Source: Bacillus chungangensis | GTDB taxonomy: Bacteria; Bacillota; Bacilli; Bacillales; Bacillaceae_C | Length of the DNA: 64,000 bases | Assembly: GCF_030812995.1 (NCBI RefSeq) | Contig: NZ_JAUSTT010000004.1 | Span: forward strand, 124,001-188,000 | Direction: 5' to 3' | In this document: piece by piece, positions 9,240 to 17,081 of the stretch | Layout: each line of letters opens with the position of its first letter | How positions within the stretch are numbered: position 1 is the stretch's first letter | Position numbers and translations under genes: made by a program | The notes under the pieces: generated by a model | The model's input: only the letters and a program-made list of their open reading frames with translations | Told to the model about the DNA's origin: nothing | The model's database searches: none

Positions 9240-9632
9240 TTAGCCGTTTGGAATCATCTTTAATATCGTTTCAATCAAAACTGTTAAAATAGGAATCGCC
9301 ATTGCTAAAATCACAATCTTCCCAGCAAATTCTAATTTCGCTGCTAACGCTGACTCTCCAGCGTCTTTTGTGAGATGGGAAGCAAATTCTGTGATATAAG
9401 CAATGCCAATAATTTTTAAGATTGTTTCCATATAAACCATATTCACTTTCGTATTGGACGCAATTTTGTTGATCATCTGAATAATCGCTAGAATATGATC
9501 TACTAAAAAAATGAATATCATTGTACTTACAAAGAGCACCAATAAAAACGCAAAATTCGGCTTTTGTTCTTTTAAAATCATTGCCAAAAAGGCAGCCACT
9601 AGTGAAATGCCTACTATCTGAATGATTTCAAT
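9240..9632 (-). CDS. spoIIIAD: Stage III sporulation protein AD, probable ATT start
   Basis: A small membrane protein of the SpoIIIA channel with hydrophobic helices and the conserved block VNMVYMETILKIIGIAYI, then LAGKIVILAMAIPILTVLIETIL-like sequence. The nearest standard in-frame start is GTG 9599, but that would remove the family's N-terminal xEIxQIVG segment. The frame continues upstream as EIIQIVGISLVAAF to an ATT at 9632, nine bases after a strong AGGAGG that overlaps the spoIIIAC stop codon, with no ATG, GTG or TTG in between. Starting at ATT gives 130 residues, close to the ~133 of B. subtilis. I infer ATT initiation; a single-base sequence error (ATG to ATT) is the alternative. Confidence 0.85.
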   Translation of the reverse strand: MEIIQIVGISLVAAFLAMILKEQKPNFAFLLVLFVSTMIFIFLVDHILAIIQMINKIASNTKVNMVYMETILKIIGIAYITEFASHLTKDAGESALAAKLEFAGKIVILAMAIPILTVLIETILKMIPNG

Positions 9633-9645
9633 ATGATTCCACCTC

Positions 9646-9849
9646 CTATTGAAGCAAAAAAACAGATTTTATTTTTTGAAATAAATCACCGACGATAGAT
9701 GCAACCATAAACAAGATATAGATAAATCCAAAGAGGGTGACCCATTGTGCATACTCTTTTTTTCCCATCTGGTCTAAAATGGTGTGTAAAAACGCCACAA
9801 CAATTCCAATCCCAGCTATTTTAAAAATGACATCGACGTCTATTCCCAT
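9646..9849 (-). CDS. spoIIIAC: Stage III sporulation protein AC
   Basis: A 67-residue protein with two membrane helices (VIFKIAGIGIVVAFLHTIL and WVTLFGFIYILFMVASIVGDLF), the whole of which matches the SpoIIIAC family, including the ending VGDLFQKIKSVFLLQ. It is part of the SpoIIIA secretion complex. It lies 18 bases after spoIIIAB, and its stop overlaps the ribosome binding site of spoIIIAD. Confidence 0.94.
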   Translation of the reverse strand: MGIDVDVIFKIAGIGIVVAFLHTILDQMGKKEYAQWVTLFGFIYILFMVASIVGDLFQKIKSVFLLQ

Positions 9850-9867
9850 CTCGAAACCCTCCTTGAG

Positions 9868-10383
9868 CTACAAAAGCAAAATAACTAGTAAAAAACCTGA
9901 TAGCACTCCTAAGCTTTTTAACATCTTTTCATAGCGCTGTTGTTTATCACGCGCTTCCGTTTCTTCTCTTTCTATATGTGTCAACGTTAATTGAATTTGT
10001 TTTTGCTGTGTCAAACGATCATGTTTTCCCAACGTATTTCCAAATTGTATTAAAATTTCTTGATCTGTTTTATTGAACGCAGTTAAATGCCATGTTTCTT
10101 GAAGACTTTCATCCCAAGATTTTTTTACAGTTGTGTTGCTTTTGCAAAGTTTTTTCGAAAAAGAAGTGAAGAACCATGACAATGGCTTTGGTATTTGAGC
10201 TCCGAGTTTTTGTGCTGCTTCATGAAGCGGGGTATGTCCATACATAATTTCGGCGTCTAATGCACGCAATGCCGTCCTTAATAAACGAAGCTGTCTCGGT
10301 CTTTCGCTTAAATGCTTGGACGATTCGAATCCTGCCCACGTTGTCGCAAGTATGATGAGGATGCTCCCAATCATTTTCAACAT
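9868..10383 (-). CDS. spoIIIAB: Stage III sporulation protein AB
   Basis: The N-terminal helix (MIGSILIILATTWAGFESS) and a C-terminal helix (SLGVLSGFLLVILLL) bracket a soluble helical domain of ~130 residues containing RPRQLRLLRTALRALDAEIMYGHTPL and LGKHDRLTQQKQI, as in SpoIIIAB. The fold is related to type II secretion GspF-like proteins, matching AA as its ATPase partner. The start codon directly follows the spoIIIAA stop with no gap, so translation is coupled. Confidence 0.94.
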   Translation of the reverse strand: MLKMIGSILIILATTWAGFESSKHLSERPRQLRLLRTALRALDAEIMYGHTPLHEAAQKLGAQIPKPLSWFFTSFSKKLCKSNTTVKKSWDESLQETWHLTAFNKTDQEILIQFGNTLGKHDRLTQQKQIQLTLTHIEREETEARDKQQRYEKMLKSLGVLSGFLLVILLL

Positions 10384-11307
10384 TTATGTAACACCAAGCA
10401 TTCTGTTCATCATGATTCCATCTTTATTTCGAATCGTTTTAATCGTGTTTTTCCCATTTGTGCGGGATAATTCGATAAAACGATCAAAAACATGATGGTG
10501 AAGAATATCATTTAAGATCGGCCTTTTTCGAATGTCTTCGTACGAATCGCCATGGGTCGTCATTACAAGTGTGATGCCAGCATGAACAGCTTCCATAATC
10601 GCTTCACTGTCTTCTCGGCGGCCAACTTCATCAACTATTAGAACATCTGGGCTCATAGAACGAATAAGCATCATCATTCCCTCCGCCTTAGGACAAGCAT
10701 CGAGTACATCTAATCTTGGGCCAAATTGAAGCTGTGGAACTCCACGTACACAACCGCAAATTTCAGACCGCTCATCTACAATTCCTACTTTTTGTGGTGG
10801 AATGTTTCTTTCTGGTACTCCAGTTGAAATTAAACGTGCGAGATCGCGCAAAAAGGTCGTTTTTCCTGTCTGTGGAGCTCCTATAATCATCGTATGCAGC
10901 CATCTCGTATCTATAAGATAAGTAATAAAAGGATTAGCAACGCCAATTTTTTCTTTGGCAATCCGAATATTAAAGGAGGAAAAGTCCCTAAGTGCCTTTA
11001 CCTCGCCTTTCTCTAAAATCACCCTTCCTGCTAGTCCAACACGATGTCCGCCAGCAATCGTTATATAACCTTTTTTCAGTTCTTCTTCTAACGTATAAAA
11101 CGAGTGATTAGCAAGATTGTGAATAAATTGTTCTGCATCTAGCTGAGTGACGAAGTATGGAGAGAAATAAGCTTTTCCTTTCGTGAATATTTCAAGCGGA
11201 CGGTCAACTCTTAAACGAATTTCTTCTATTTCTTTCGCTAAATATTCGGGAAACTCCCTTATTTTATCAGCAATGCCACTCGGTAAATATGCCAAGACTG
11301 TCTCCAT
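10384..11307 (-). CDS. spoIIIAA: Stage III sporulation protein AA, ATPase
   Basis: SpoIIIAA is the cytoplasmic secretion-type ATPase of the SpoIIIA complex. The Walker A loop GAPQTGKTT is near residues 143-151 and the Walker B region is MSPDVLIVDEVGRRED (~220). The GGHRVGLAGR segment before them is typical of the family. ATG 11307 (METVLAYLPSGI) is chosen with GGGGGAAG upstream; ten extra codons to an earlier start would contain the ribosome binding site itself. It is the first gene of the spoIIIA operon. Confidence 0.95.
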   Translation of the reverse strand: METVLAYLPSGIADKIREFPEYLAKEIEEIRLRVDRPLEIFTKGKAYFSPYFVTQLDAEQFIHNLANHSFYTLEEELKKGYITIAGGHRVGLAGRVILEKGEVKALRDFSSFNIRIAKEKIGVANPFITYLIDTRWLHTMIIGAPQTGKTTFLRDLARLISTGVPERNIPPQKVGIVDERSEICGCVRGVPQLQFGPRLDVLDACPKAEGMMMLIRSMSPDVLIVDEVGRREDSEAIMEAVHAGITLVMTTHGDSYEDIRKRPILNDILHHHVFDRFIELSRTNGKNTIKTIRNKDGIMMNRMLGVT

Positions 11308-11342
11308 GACACTTCCCCCTTCGGACAGGTTATCCATAATTA

Positions 11343-11370
11343 AATGTATTCGGATGAAAGTAATTTATGC
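11343..11370 (-). promoter_or_regulatory. Candidate SigE promoter of the spoIIIA operon
   Basis: On the minus strand GCATAAA (11370-11364) and AATACATT (11350-11343) are separated by 13 bases, ending about 35 bases before the spoIIIAA start. The -10 element is close to the SigE consensus CATACA-T and the -35 agrees in its ATA core. SigE control of spoIIIA is known in B. subtilis; the precise site here is inferred. Confidence 0.45.
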
Positions 11371-11424
11371 ATGACTTCTCAGCTATTTCCATCCAGTCTT
11401 AAAATCCTACCTGCCATTACTTTT

Positions 11425-11583
11425 ATAAAGTGAAACTTCCATCAGTGGGGGTTTTCCCTCATCCCCCACTGATGGTTAGTTGAACCAATCGGACATTTGA
11501 CTTTCAGTTATCTCCCACCTAGACTTCTCGATTACTCTAACTATTGAGGTGGGAGTCTTACTGCCAGTTAGATGTGGGATAAA
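11425..11583 (+). repeat. Dispersed two-hairpin repeat, short form, copy 1
   Basis: From ATAAAGTGAAACTTCC to GATGTGGGATAAA this unit holds a perfect left hairpin (CCATCAGTGGGGG with CCCCCACTGATGG), then GAACCAATCGGACAT. A second, longer hairpin follows, whose inner arms are TCCCACCT and AGGTGGGA. Near-identical units occur at 16359-16518 and 18019-18176. It lies between spoIIIAA and efp. No protein is encoded. Confidence 0.85.
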
Positions 11584-11614
11584 AAAAAGACTGATACGTT
11601 GACGTATCAGTCTT
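11581..11614 (-). terminator. Rho-independent terminator of efp
   Basis: AAGACTGATACGT and ACGTATCAGTCTT form a perfect 13-bp stem with a two-base loop; on the minus strand it is followed by eight T. The T run coincides with the AAA end of the adjacent repeat, so the repeat end and the terminator merge. Confidence 0.85.
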
Positions 11615-11706
11615 CAAAAGAAATATTTACTAAAATTGCTTATAAATGACGATATCTACAGGAGAACCTCTCTATTAAACAGAAGCTGAACAAGAATCAG
11701 TTTCAT

Positions 11707-12264
11707 TTACGCTCGAGAAACATATGATCCATCGGATGTATTAATAACAAGCTTATCCCCTTCATTTACAAAAAATGGAACTTGTAGATTTAAGCCGGTT
11801 TCAACTGTAGCAGGCTTAGAGCCTCCTGAAGCAGTGTCACCTTTAATGCCTGGTTCTGTAGCTGTTACTTCTAAAACTACTGTATTTGGAAGCTCGATGC
11901 CAATCGTTTCTCCCTGATACATGATAATATGCACTTCCATGTTTTCTTTCAAAAACTTTAATTCATATTCAATCTGTTCAGCACTTAATTCTATTTGCTC
12001 ATAGTTCTCATTATCCATAAACACATGTTGATCACCATTTGCATACAAATATTGCATTTTACGATTGTCAATTTGAGCTTTTCCAACTTTTTCTCCAGCA
12101 CGGAACGTCTTTTCTTGAATGGCGCCATTACGAAGGTTGCGCAGTTTCGAACGTACAAATGCTGCGCCTTTCCCCGGCTTTACATGTTGGAATTCCATTA
12201 CTCGCCAAATCCCGCCATCCATTTCAATTGTTAAACCAGTACGAAAATCATTTACAGAAATCAT
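11707..12264 (-). CDS. efp: Translation elongation factor P
   Basis: EF-P binds between the ribosomal P and E sites and relieves stalling at polyproline. The 185-residue protein has three beta-barrel domains. The loop [14 protein letters not shown] places Lys32 at the position that is 5-aminopentanol-modified in B. subtilis EF-P. Domain III ends with the signature [33 protein letters not shown] lies seven bases before ATG 12264. It follows yqhT after 224 bases. Confidence 0.97.
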   Translation of the reverse strand: MISVNDFRTGLTIEMDGGIWRVMEFQHVKPGKGAAFVRSKLRNLRNGAIQEKTFRAGEKVGKAQIDNRKMQYLYANGDQHVFMDNENYEQIELSAEQIEYELKFLKENMEVHIIMYQGETIGIELPNTVVLEVTATEPGIKGDTASGGSKPATVETGLNLQVPFFVNEGDKLVINTSDGSYVSRA

Positions 12265-12488
12265 TGTGTTTCCTCCTATTGCAGCTGTCTATACTTAAGA
12301 TTTGTCTAAGCATTGCTTATCATTTTGATTCTACATTCGAATTAAATTTCACTAGCATAATCCCACAAAGAGACTGCTTGAAGTTCGAATTCAGATAACG
12401 GTTTTAATCAACCTGTCGTTCATTTTTGCCTCGACCCTTTGCAAGTTCAATATGATGCCAGCTTCTGCGTTTTTCTGAACACAAAGAC

Positions 12489-13550
12489 TCACAGAATAAT
12501 GAGATCTTTAGTAGAGTGGGTAAGCAGCTCATTTCCATCTTGAGTGATGATCATATCATCCTCAATTCTCACTCCGCCTAAACCTTGAATATAGATGCCC
12601 GGTTCTACCGTTACAGCCATTCCAGGCTGCAATATTGTTTCCGATCTATATGATAGGCTGGGAGCTTCATGTACTTCCAAACCAATACCATGACCTAAGG
12701 AATGGCCAAAGTAATCACCATATCCCTTTTCAGCAATATAGTTGCGTGAAATGGCATCCGCTTCCTTCCCTGTCATGCCTGGCTTGATTTCAGCTACTCC
12801 TTTTAACTGTGCTTCCAGCACAACGTTATAAATCTCTTTTAGTTTTGGCGCCGGCTCCCCGACTGCTACAGTTCTCGTTATATCAGAGATATAGCCATTA
12901 TAAAGCGCTCCGTAATCCATTGTAACCATATCGCCTTTTTCAATAACCTTCTCACTCGCTACTCCGTGTGGAAGCGCCGATCTTTCCCCAGACGCAACAA
13001 TGATGTCAAAGGATGAAGAAGAAGCTCCAGCTTTCCTCATAAAGAATTCAAGCTCATTAGATACTTCCAGTTCTGTTAAACCAGGTTTGATAAAGTCTAA
13101 TATATGTTTGAAAGCCGCATCAGCTATATCTGCTGCCACCTTTAATATTTTAATCTCCGCTTGGCTCTTAATCAAGCGTAATTCTTCGACTATATTAGAA
13201 ACGGGAATAAGCTCAGCTTGCATTACTTCTTCATATGCTTTAAAAGTCGCAAAAGCCATATAGTCCTGCTCAAAGCCAAGTTTTTTAATACCTAGTCTTT
13301 GCGCTTGCTTTGCAGCTTCTTTATGGATAGGAAGTGTATGCTGAACGATCTCAAAGCCCTCCGCTTGCTTCGATGCTTGATCTGTATAACGAAAATCTGT
13401 TATAAACAAAGCATTTTCTTCTGTAATAAGTGCAATACCTGCTGATCCTGTAAAATTCGTTATGTACCGGCGATTGTAAGGACTCGCTACGAGCAAACCA
13501 TCAATTCCGTGCTTTTGAAATGTATTGCGTAATGCGTCTAATTTACTCAT
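12489..13550 (-). CDS. yqhT: M24 family Xaa-Pro aminopeptidase
   Basis: A 353-residue metallopeptidase of the pita-bread (M24B) fold that removes N-terminal residues preceding proline. Residues 1-~125 form the creatinase N-terminal domain (YNRRYITNFTGSAGIALIT). The catalytic domain shows the metal ligands in order: MDYGALYNGYISDITRT (two Asp), HSLGHGIGLEVHE (His), VTVEPGIYI (Glu) and GVRIEDDM (Glu). All are intact. The gene overlaps the end of aroQ by eight bases. A peptidase acting on proline peptides beside efp is conserved in B. subtilis. Confidence 0.95.
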   Translation of the reverse strand: MSKLDALRNTFQKHGIDGLLVASPYNRRYITNFTGSAGIALITEENALFITDFRYTDQASKQAEGFEIVQHTLPIHKEAAKQAQRLGIKKLGFEQDYMAFATFKAYEEVMQAELIPVSNIVEELRLIKSQAEIKILKVAADIADAAFKHILDFIKPGLTELEVSNELEFFMRKAGASSSSFDIIVASGERSALPHGVASEKVIEKGDMVTMDYGALYNGYISDITRTVAVGEPAPKLKEIYNVVLEAQLKGVAEIKPGMTGKEADAISRNYIAEKGYGDYFGHSLGHGIGLEVHEAPSLSYRSETILQPGMAVTVEPGIYIQGLGGVRIEDDMIITQDGNELLTHSTKDLIIL

Positions 13551-13998
13551 GTATTTGTTCCCCCTTTATCCTTTCTAGTAATGCGTGAAGTGCCATATGA
13601 TACCCATAAAATCCGAAACCAGAAATTTGACCAATGGAGACTGGCGCCGTAACCGATTCGCGGCGAAATGATTCTCGAGCATGCACATTAGAAAGATGGA
13701 TCTCCACTACTGGTATATCAATTCCTGCAATCGCATCTCGAATCGCATAGCTGTAATGGGTAAACGCACCTGGATTCAAGATGACGCCTTCATACTTCTT
13801 TTCATTAGCCTCATGAAGCCTATCAATAATATCTCCTTCATGATTCGATTGATAAGAAGAAATCACTATTCCTAATTCCTTTGCACATTTTTCCAGCCCT
13901 TGTATTAAGTCTTGTAAACTGGCTTGCCCATACACATGCGGTTCCCTTTTTCCGAGCAGGTTTAAGTTCGGGCCATTTAAAACATATATTTTCTTCAT
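13543..13998 (-). CDS. aroQ: Type II 3-dehydroquinate dehydratase
   Basis: It converts 3-dehydroquinate to 3-dehydroshikimate in the shikimate pathway. The 151-residue protein carries the signature LNGPNLNLLGKREPHVYG with the catalytic Arg/Tyr loop, NPGAFTHYSYAIRDA, and EIHLSNVHARESFRRES with the catalytic histidine. This compact dodecameric type is unrelated to AroD. An AGGTG ribosome binding site precedes ATG 13998. A second shikimate-pathway gene, aroK, lies at 29.5 kb. Confidence 0.97.
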   Translation of the reverse strand: MKKIYVLNGPNLNLLGKREPHVYGQASLQDLIQGLEKCAKELGIVISSYQSNHEGDIIDRLHEANEKKYEGVILNPGAFTHYSYAIRDAIAGIDIPVVEIHLSNVHARESFRRESVTAPVSIGQISGFGFYGYHMALHALLERIKGEQIHE

Positions 13999-14428
13999 CT
14001 TGTTCGCACCTATCTACATGAAATAATAAGACTCTTCTTTCCATCGACTAACTTCATATTAACTTATTCAAAAAAAGACGATTATGAGGTATAACTTAGT
14101 GAACTTTTTGAACAATCTCTATAAGTAGCCGCTATAGATGTTTTCCTAACTTCACGAGCGGGGATGTGCATGGAGCTGCTGCAAATTCCGCTGTAATGAT
14201 GCCTCTTTATTATAGAGCATCAACTACTTTTAGTGAAGGTTTTTTGACATGGATATCATGATGCATTTATTATCGAATAAATATAGAAAGCTAAAATTTA
14301 AAATGTAGATGGTATTTGCTTCCATGGTGCATGATGTTATATTTTCTCTATCTTCTTTTATGGAATTGTATCATTGTTTTTTATAAAATCTTGCAGTCCT
14401 AGACGGTTAGGAAGATGCAGCAGCGTAA
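13999..14428. other. Gene-free gap between yqhR and aroQ
   Basis: No supported gene. A short dyad, TGATGCctcTTTATTATagaGCATCA (14197-14222), could be a weak terminator for yqhR; it lacks a clear T run. The rest is AT-rich and featureless to my reading. Confidence 0.4.
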
Positions 14429-14920
14429 TCATTCATTTTTAACTTCACGATATTGAACCTGCTGCGCTTCGTATGAGATAGAGGTGCCAATAAAAACCCC
14501 ATATAGCACATATAAACAAACAATCGTGCTAAGTGTATCAAAAGATGAACGAGATACAGGCTGGAACTTAGGATCTATTGCGCTTAATATAAAAATAGCA
14601 ATAATGCTTAAAGCGAAGCCAAACAAGAGGCTTGCCCAAATAGACATTCTTTTGCGAAGCACGGCATAATACACAAGCGATACCAGAATAGAAATGCCTC
14701 CATAGATCACGATAGAACCGAAAACTCCCAGCCAGCTATTATGCCACTTTCCTGCAAAGGGAGTCAGAATAATAGCAGGAGATATGGAAATAAAATGAAA
14801 GTAATAGCTAATAAAGGCTACTGCACTCCAAAATATCCCTCCTATTGCACCAATTGCAATCGTGAAAAAGAAAAGATATCTGTTAGTTGACTGCTGTTGT
14901 TCGTCTTTTTCAGTTGACAT
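14429..14920 (-). CDS. yqhR: YqhR family membrane protein
   Basis: A 163-residue integral membrane protein with four predicted helices (YLFFFTIAIGAIGGIFWSAVA, VFGSIVIYGGISILVSLVYYAVL, ASLLFGFALSIIAIFILSAI and TIVCLYVLYGVFIGTSISYE). The position next to aroQ and the length match B. subtilis YqhR, whose function is unknown. AAGGGGCG lies six bases before ATG 14920. It is divergent from yqhQ with 235 bases between. Confidence 0.85.
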   Translation of the reverse strand: MSTEKDEQQQSTNRYLFFFTIAIGAIGGIFWSAVAFISYYFHFISISPAIILTPFAGKWHNSWLGVFGSIVIYGGISILVSLVYYAVLRKRMSIWASLLFGFALSIIAIFILSAIDPKFQPVSRSSFDTLSTIVCLYVLYGVFIGTSISYEAQQVQYREVKNE

Positions 14921-15155
14921 TATCTTCGCCCCTTAAGCATTTTTTCAGATACCATATAAACATTATTTCCAATTAGTATATCCGACAATACAATCTTTAA
15001 CAGCTTCATCACTTACGTCTATGCACGTAAGGCTTTTTCTAGTAAAATGAAAGGAGAAAGCTAATGATCAGAAAAAAATTGCTCCCGTGATTGAAAAATT
15101 TCATGTAACATTTTCAGATCGTGTCAGGCTAATAATATAGTAGGTTGGTGAAAGG

Positions 15156-16097
15156 ATGAAAACGAACGAAAAACCAGTATATGGTGGTCAAGCGGTAGTT
15201 GAAGGTGTTATGTTTGGCGGAAGAACGCAAACTGTTACAGCTATTCGCCGCAAAGATCAATCCATTGAGTATTATCATTTGCCCAGGAAACAGCGGCCAT
15301 TTTTACAAAAACTGAAAAAAATCCCTTTTTTACGAGGAATTGTTGCCATCATTGAAGCAAGTGCAAATGGTTCACAACACTTAAATTTCTCAACAGAGCG
15401 CTATGATCTTGATCCAAAAGATGACGAGAAATTAGAGCACGAACCAGTTTCAAAGCTGACATTAATTTTCGGAGTCGCTGTTCTAGGAGTACTTTCATTT
15501 TTATTTAGCAAATTCATCTTTACACTCATACCAGTGTTTTTAGCAGCAGCACTAAAATCATGGTTTCCTGGCGACTTTTCTCAAATTATGCTTGAAGGCT
15601 TGTTTAAATTGATCTTGTTATTAAGTTACATCTATTTTATCTCATTGACCCCGATTATTAAGCGGGTGTTTCAATATCATGGAGCCGAACACAAGGTGAT
15701 TAATGCCTACGAAAATAATCTCGAATTAACAGTGGAAAATGTACAGGCACAATCTCGCCTTCATTATCGATGTGGGAGCAGCTTTATTTTATTTACTGTT
15801 ATCGTCGGCGTTTTTATCTATCTACTAGTTCCTACCGATCCATTATGGGTTCGAGTCCTGAACAGGCTTGCCTTAATTCCTGTCGTACTTGGAATTTCCT
15901 TTGAAGTATTACAGCTTACGAATAAACTCCGTGAGATCCCAATTCTTAAATTTTTAGGTTATCCAGGGCTTTGGCTTCAGCTAATTACAACAAAAGAACC
16001 GAGAAATGATCAAGTAGAGGTCGCAATCGCTTCTTTTCATGAATTAATAAGATTAGAGAATGAGCAGCAAAAGAATAGTGAAAACGCCTGTTCCTAA
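15156..16097 (+). CDS. yqhQ: DUF1385 family membrane protein YqhQ
   Basis: The 313-residue protein begins with the family signature VYGGQAVVEGVMFGG and has four or more membrane helices between ~105 and 275. It carries the conserved pair YHGAEHKVINAYE (~188-200) and HYRCGSSF (~218), the histidine/cysteine motifs that define DUF1385. The ending LGYPGLWLQLITTKEP is also conserved. The function is unknown; the conserved His and Cys residues make metal binding conceivable, but that is inference. It is transcribed away from yqhR. Confidence 0.92.
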   Translation: MKTNEKPVYGGQAVVEGVMFGGRTQTVTAIRRKDQSIEYYHLPRKQRPFLQKLKKIPFLRGIVAIIEASANGSQHLNFSTERYDLDPKDDEKLEHEPVSKLTLIFGVAVLGVLSFLFSKFIFTLIPVFLAAALKSWFPGDFSQIMLEGLFKLILLLSYIYFISLTPIIKRVFQYHGAEHKVINAYENNLELTVENVQAQSRLHYRCGSSFILFTVIVGVFIYLLVPTDPLWVRVLNRLALIPVVLGISFEVLQLTNKLREIPILKFLGYPGLWLQLITTKEPRNDQVEVAIASFHELIRLENEQQKNSENACS

Positions 16098-16170
16098 AAA
16101 GGCTTGTGAAGATTGCTATGGCATTTAAGTATTTTTTACTCACTATATTGCAGCTGCTTTCAATTATATG

Positions 16171-16363
16171 AATAAAGTGAACCTTCCATATGAAGGGATT
16201 TCACCTCTCTAGATAAGAGCAGAACAATGACGAAGATTAAGATTGCAACTTCCTCCCAAAAGGAAACCGCTTTTTCTTCGTCGATATATTGCTGCTGAAT
16301 CCCCACCTTAACTTCTTCTACTTCTTGAGGTGGAAAACGTATAGCTAGTTAAATGTACGATAA
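16171..16363 (+). repeat. Dispersed two-hairpin repeat, degenerate long form, copy 2a
   Basis: It starts AATAAAGTGAACCTTCC and ends in a GTTAAATGTACGATAAAG remnant, immediately joined to copy 2b. Between the two end hairpins it carries an extra module. In it GACGAAGA (near 16229) pairs with TCTTCGTC, enclosing GCAACTTCCTCC and AGGAAACCGC. The arrangement parallels the RNA-like module of the copy at 62736, though the stem bases differ. Confidence 0.65.
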
Positions 16364-16518
16364 AGTGAAACTTCCATGAGTGGGGGTTTTCTCTCATCCC
16401 CCACTCATGGTTAGTTGAACCAATCGGACATTTACTGGCAGTTATCCCCCACCTAGACTTCTTCGATCCCTCTTACTCTTGAGGTGGGGGTCTTACTGCC
16501 AGTTAGATGTGGGATAAA
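16359..16518 (+). repeat. Dispersed two-hairpin repeat, short form, copy 2b
   Basis: GATAAAGTGAAACTTCC opens the unit and GATGTGGGATAAA closes it. The left hairpin is CCATGAGTGGGGG with CCCCCACTCATGG: the G/C change relative to copy 1 is matched on the other arm, so the stem is kept. The right hairpin pairs ACTGGCAGT...CCCCCACCT with AGGTGGGGG...ACTGCCAGT. It is head-to-tail with copy 2a. Confidence 0.88.
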
Positions 16519-16632
16519 TGAGGGGAGTTAAATCCCTGCTGATTATTATTGTCTGTTGCTTCGTTTATTTTTTGGTGAAAGGGTTTAAAGACAGAGAAAT
16601 ATGCTCATGATGCTCATAAGGAGGTGGCTTTC

Positions 16633-16998
16633 ATGAAAGCACGAAATTGGGTAGTCGGCGCTATTGTTCTTTTTGCAGTTATAGGCATCGTTGCTCGGTT
16701 GCTCACAAATCCTATGGGGTTGTTGATGCAAATTTTGTTTGTCCTCTTATTTATAGCTGGGATCTTTTTTCTCTTCCGATTTTTTACAAGAAAGTCAAAC
16801 CATCATAGTAATCAGAATGCCTTTGCAAAAGCTGCTCGTCAATCAAAAAAACGGTTCAAAAAGAAAAAAAATGCAAAATCGTCAACTGCTATATCTGCAA
16901 GAAAGAAGACATTTCGTAAAAAATCAAACGCTCACCTTACCGTAATCGAGGGAAAAAAAGGAAAAAAAGACAAGAAAAAAAATCGTGCTATTTTTTAA
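16633..16998 (+). CDS. yqhP: Small basic membrane protein YqhP
   Basis: A 121-residue protein with two N-terminal helices (WVVGAIVLFAVIGIVARLL and IFFVLLFIAGIFFLFRFF-like, to ~residue 50) and a very lysine/arginine-rich cytoplasmic tail (KKRFKKKKNAKSS, EGKKGKKDKKKN). Position and architecture match B. subtilis YqhP, which resembles staphylococcal SA1362; the role is unknown. ATG 16633 has GGAGG eight bases upstream. The basic tail suggests nucleic acid or phospholipid contact, which is only inference. Confidence 0.82.
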   Translation: MKARNWVVGAIVLFAVIGIVARLLTNPMGLLMQILFVLLFIAGIFFLFRFFTRKSNHHSNQNAFAKAARQSKKRFKKKKNAKSSTAISARKKTFRKKSNAHLTVIEGKKGKKDKKKNRAIF

Positions 16999-17020
16999 GT
17001 TTGACTAAAAAGACAATTCA

Positions 17021-17074
17021 CCACTCTGATCACCCTCGTGTACCAATGAAAGATCAGAGTGGCAAGACTTTTTT
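17021..17074 (+). terminator. Rho-independent terminator after yqhP
   Basis: CCACTCTGATC and GATCAGAGTGG form a perfect 11-bp stem, followed a few bases on by TTTTTT. It lies between the convergent yqhP and yqhO and may stop transcription from both sides. Confidence 0.75.
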
Positions 17075-17081
17075 ATACATA

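Noticed and set aside
11425-16518. CRISPR array made of the repeated hairpin units
   Set aside because: The units are ~158 bases, scattered over 50 kb in both orientations, and not separated by regular spacers.
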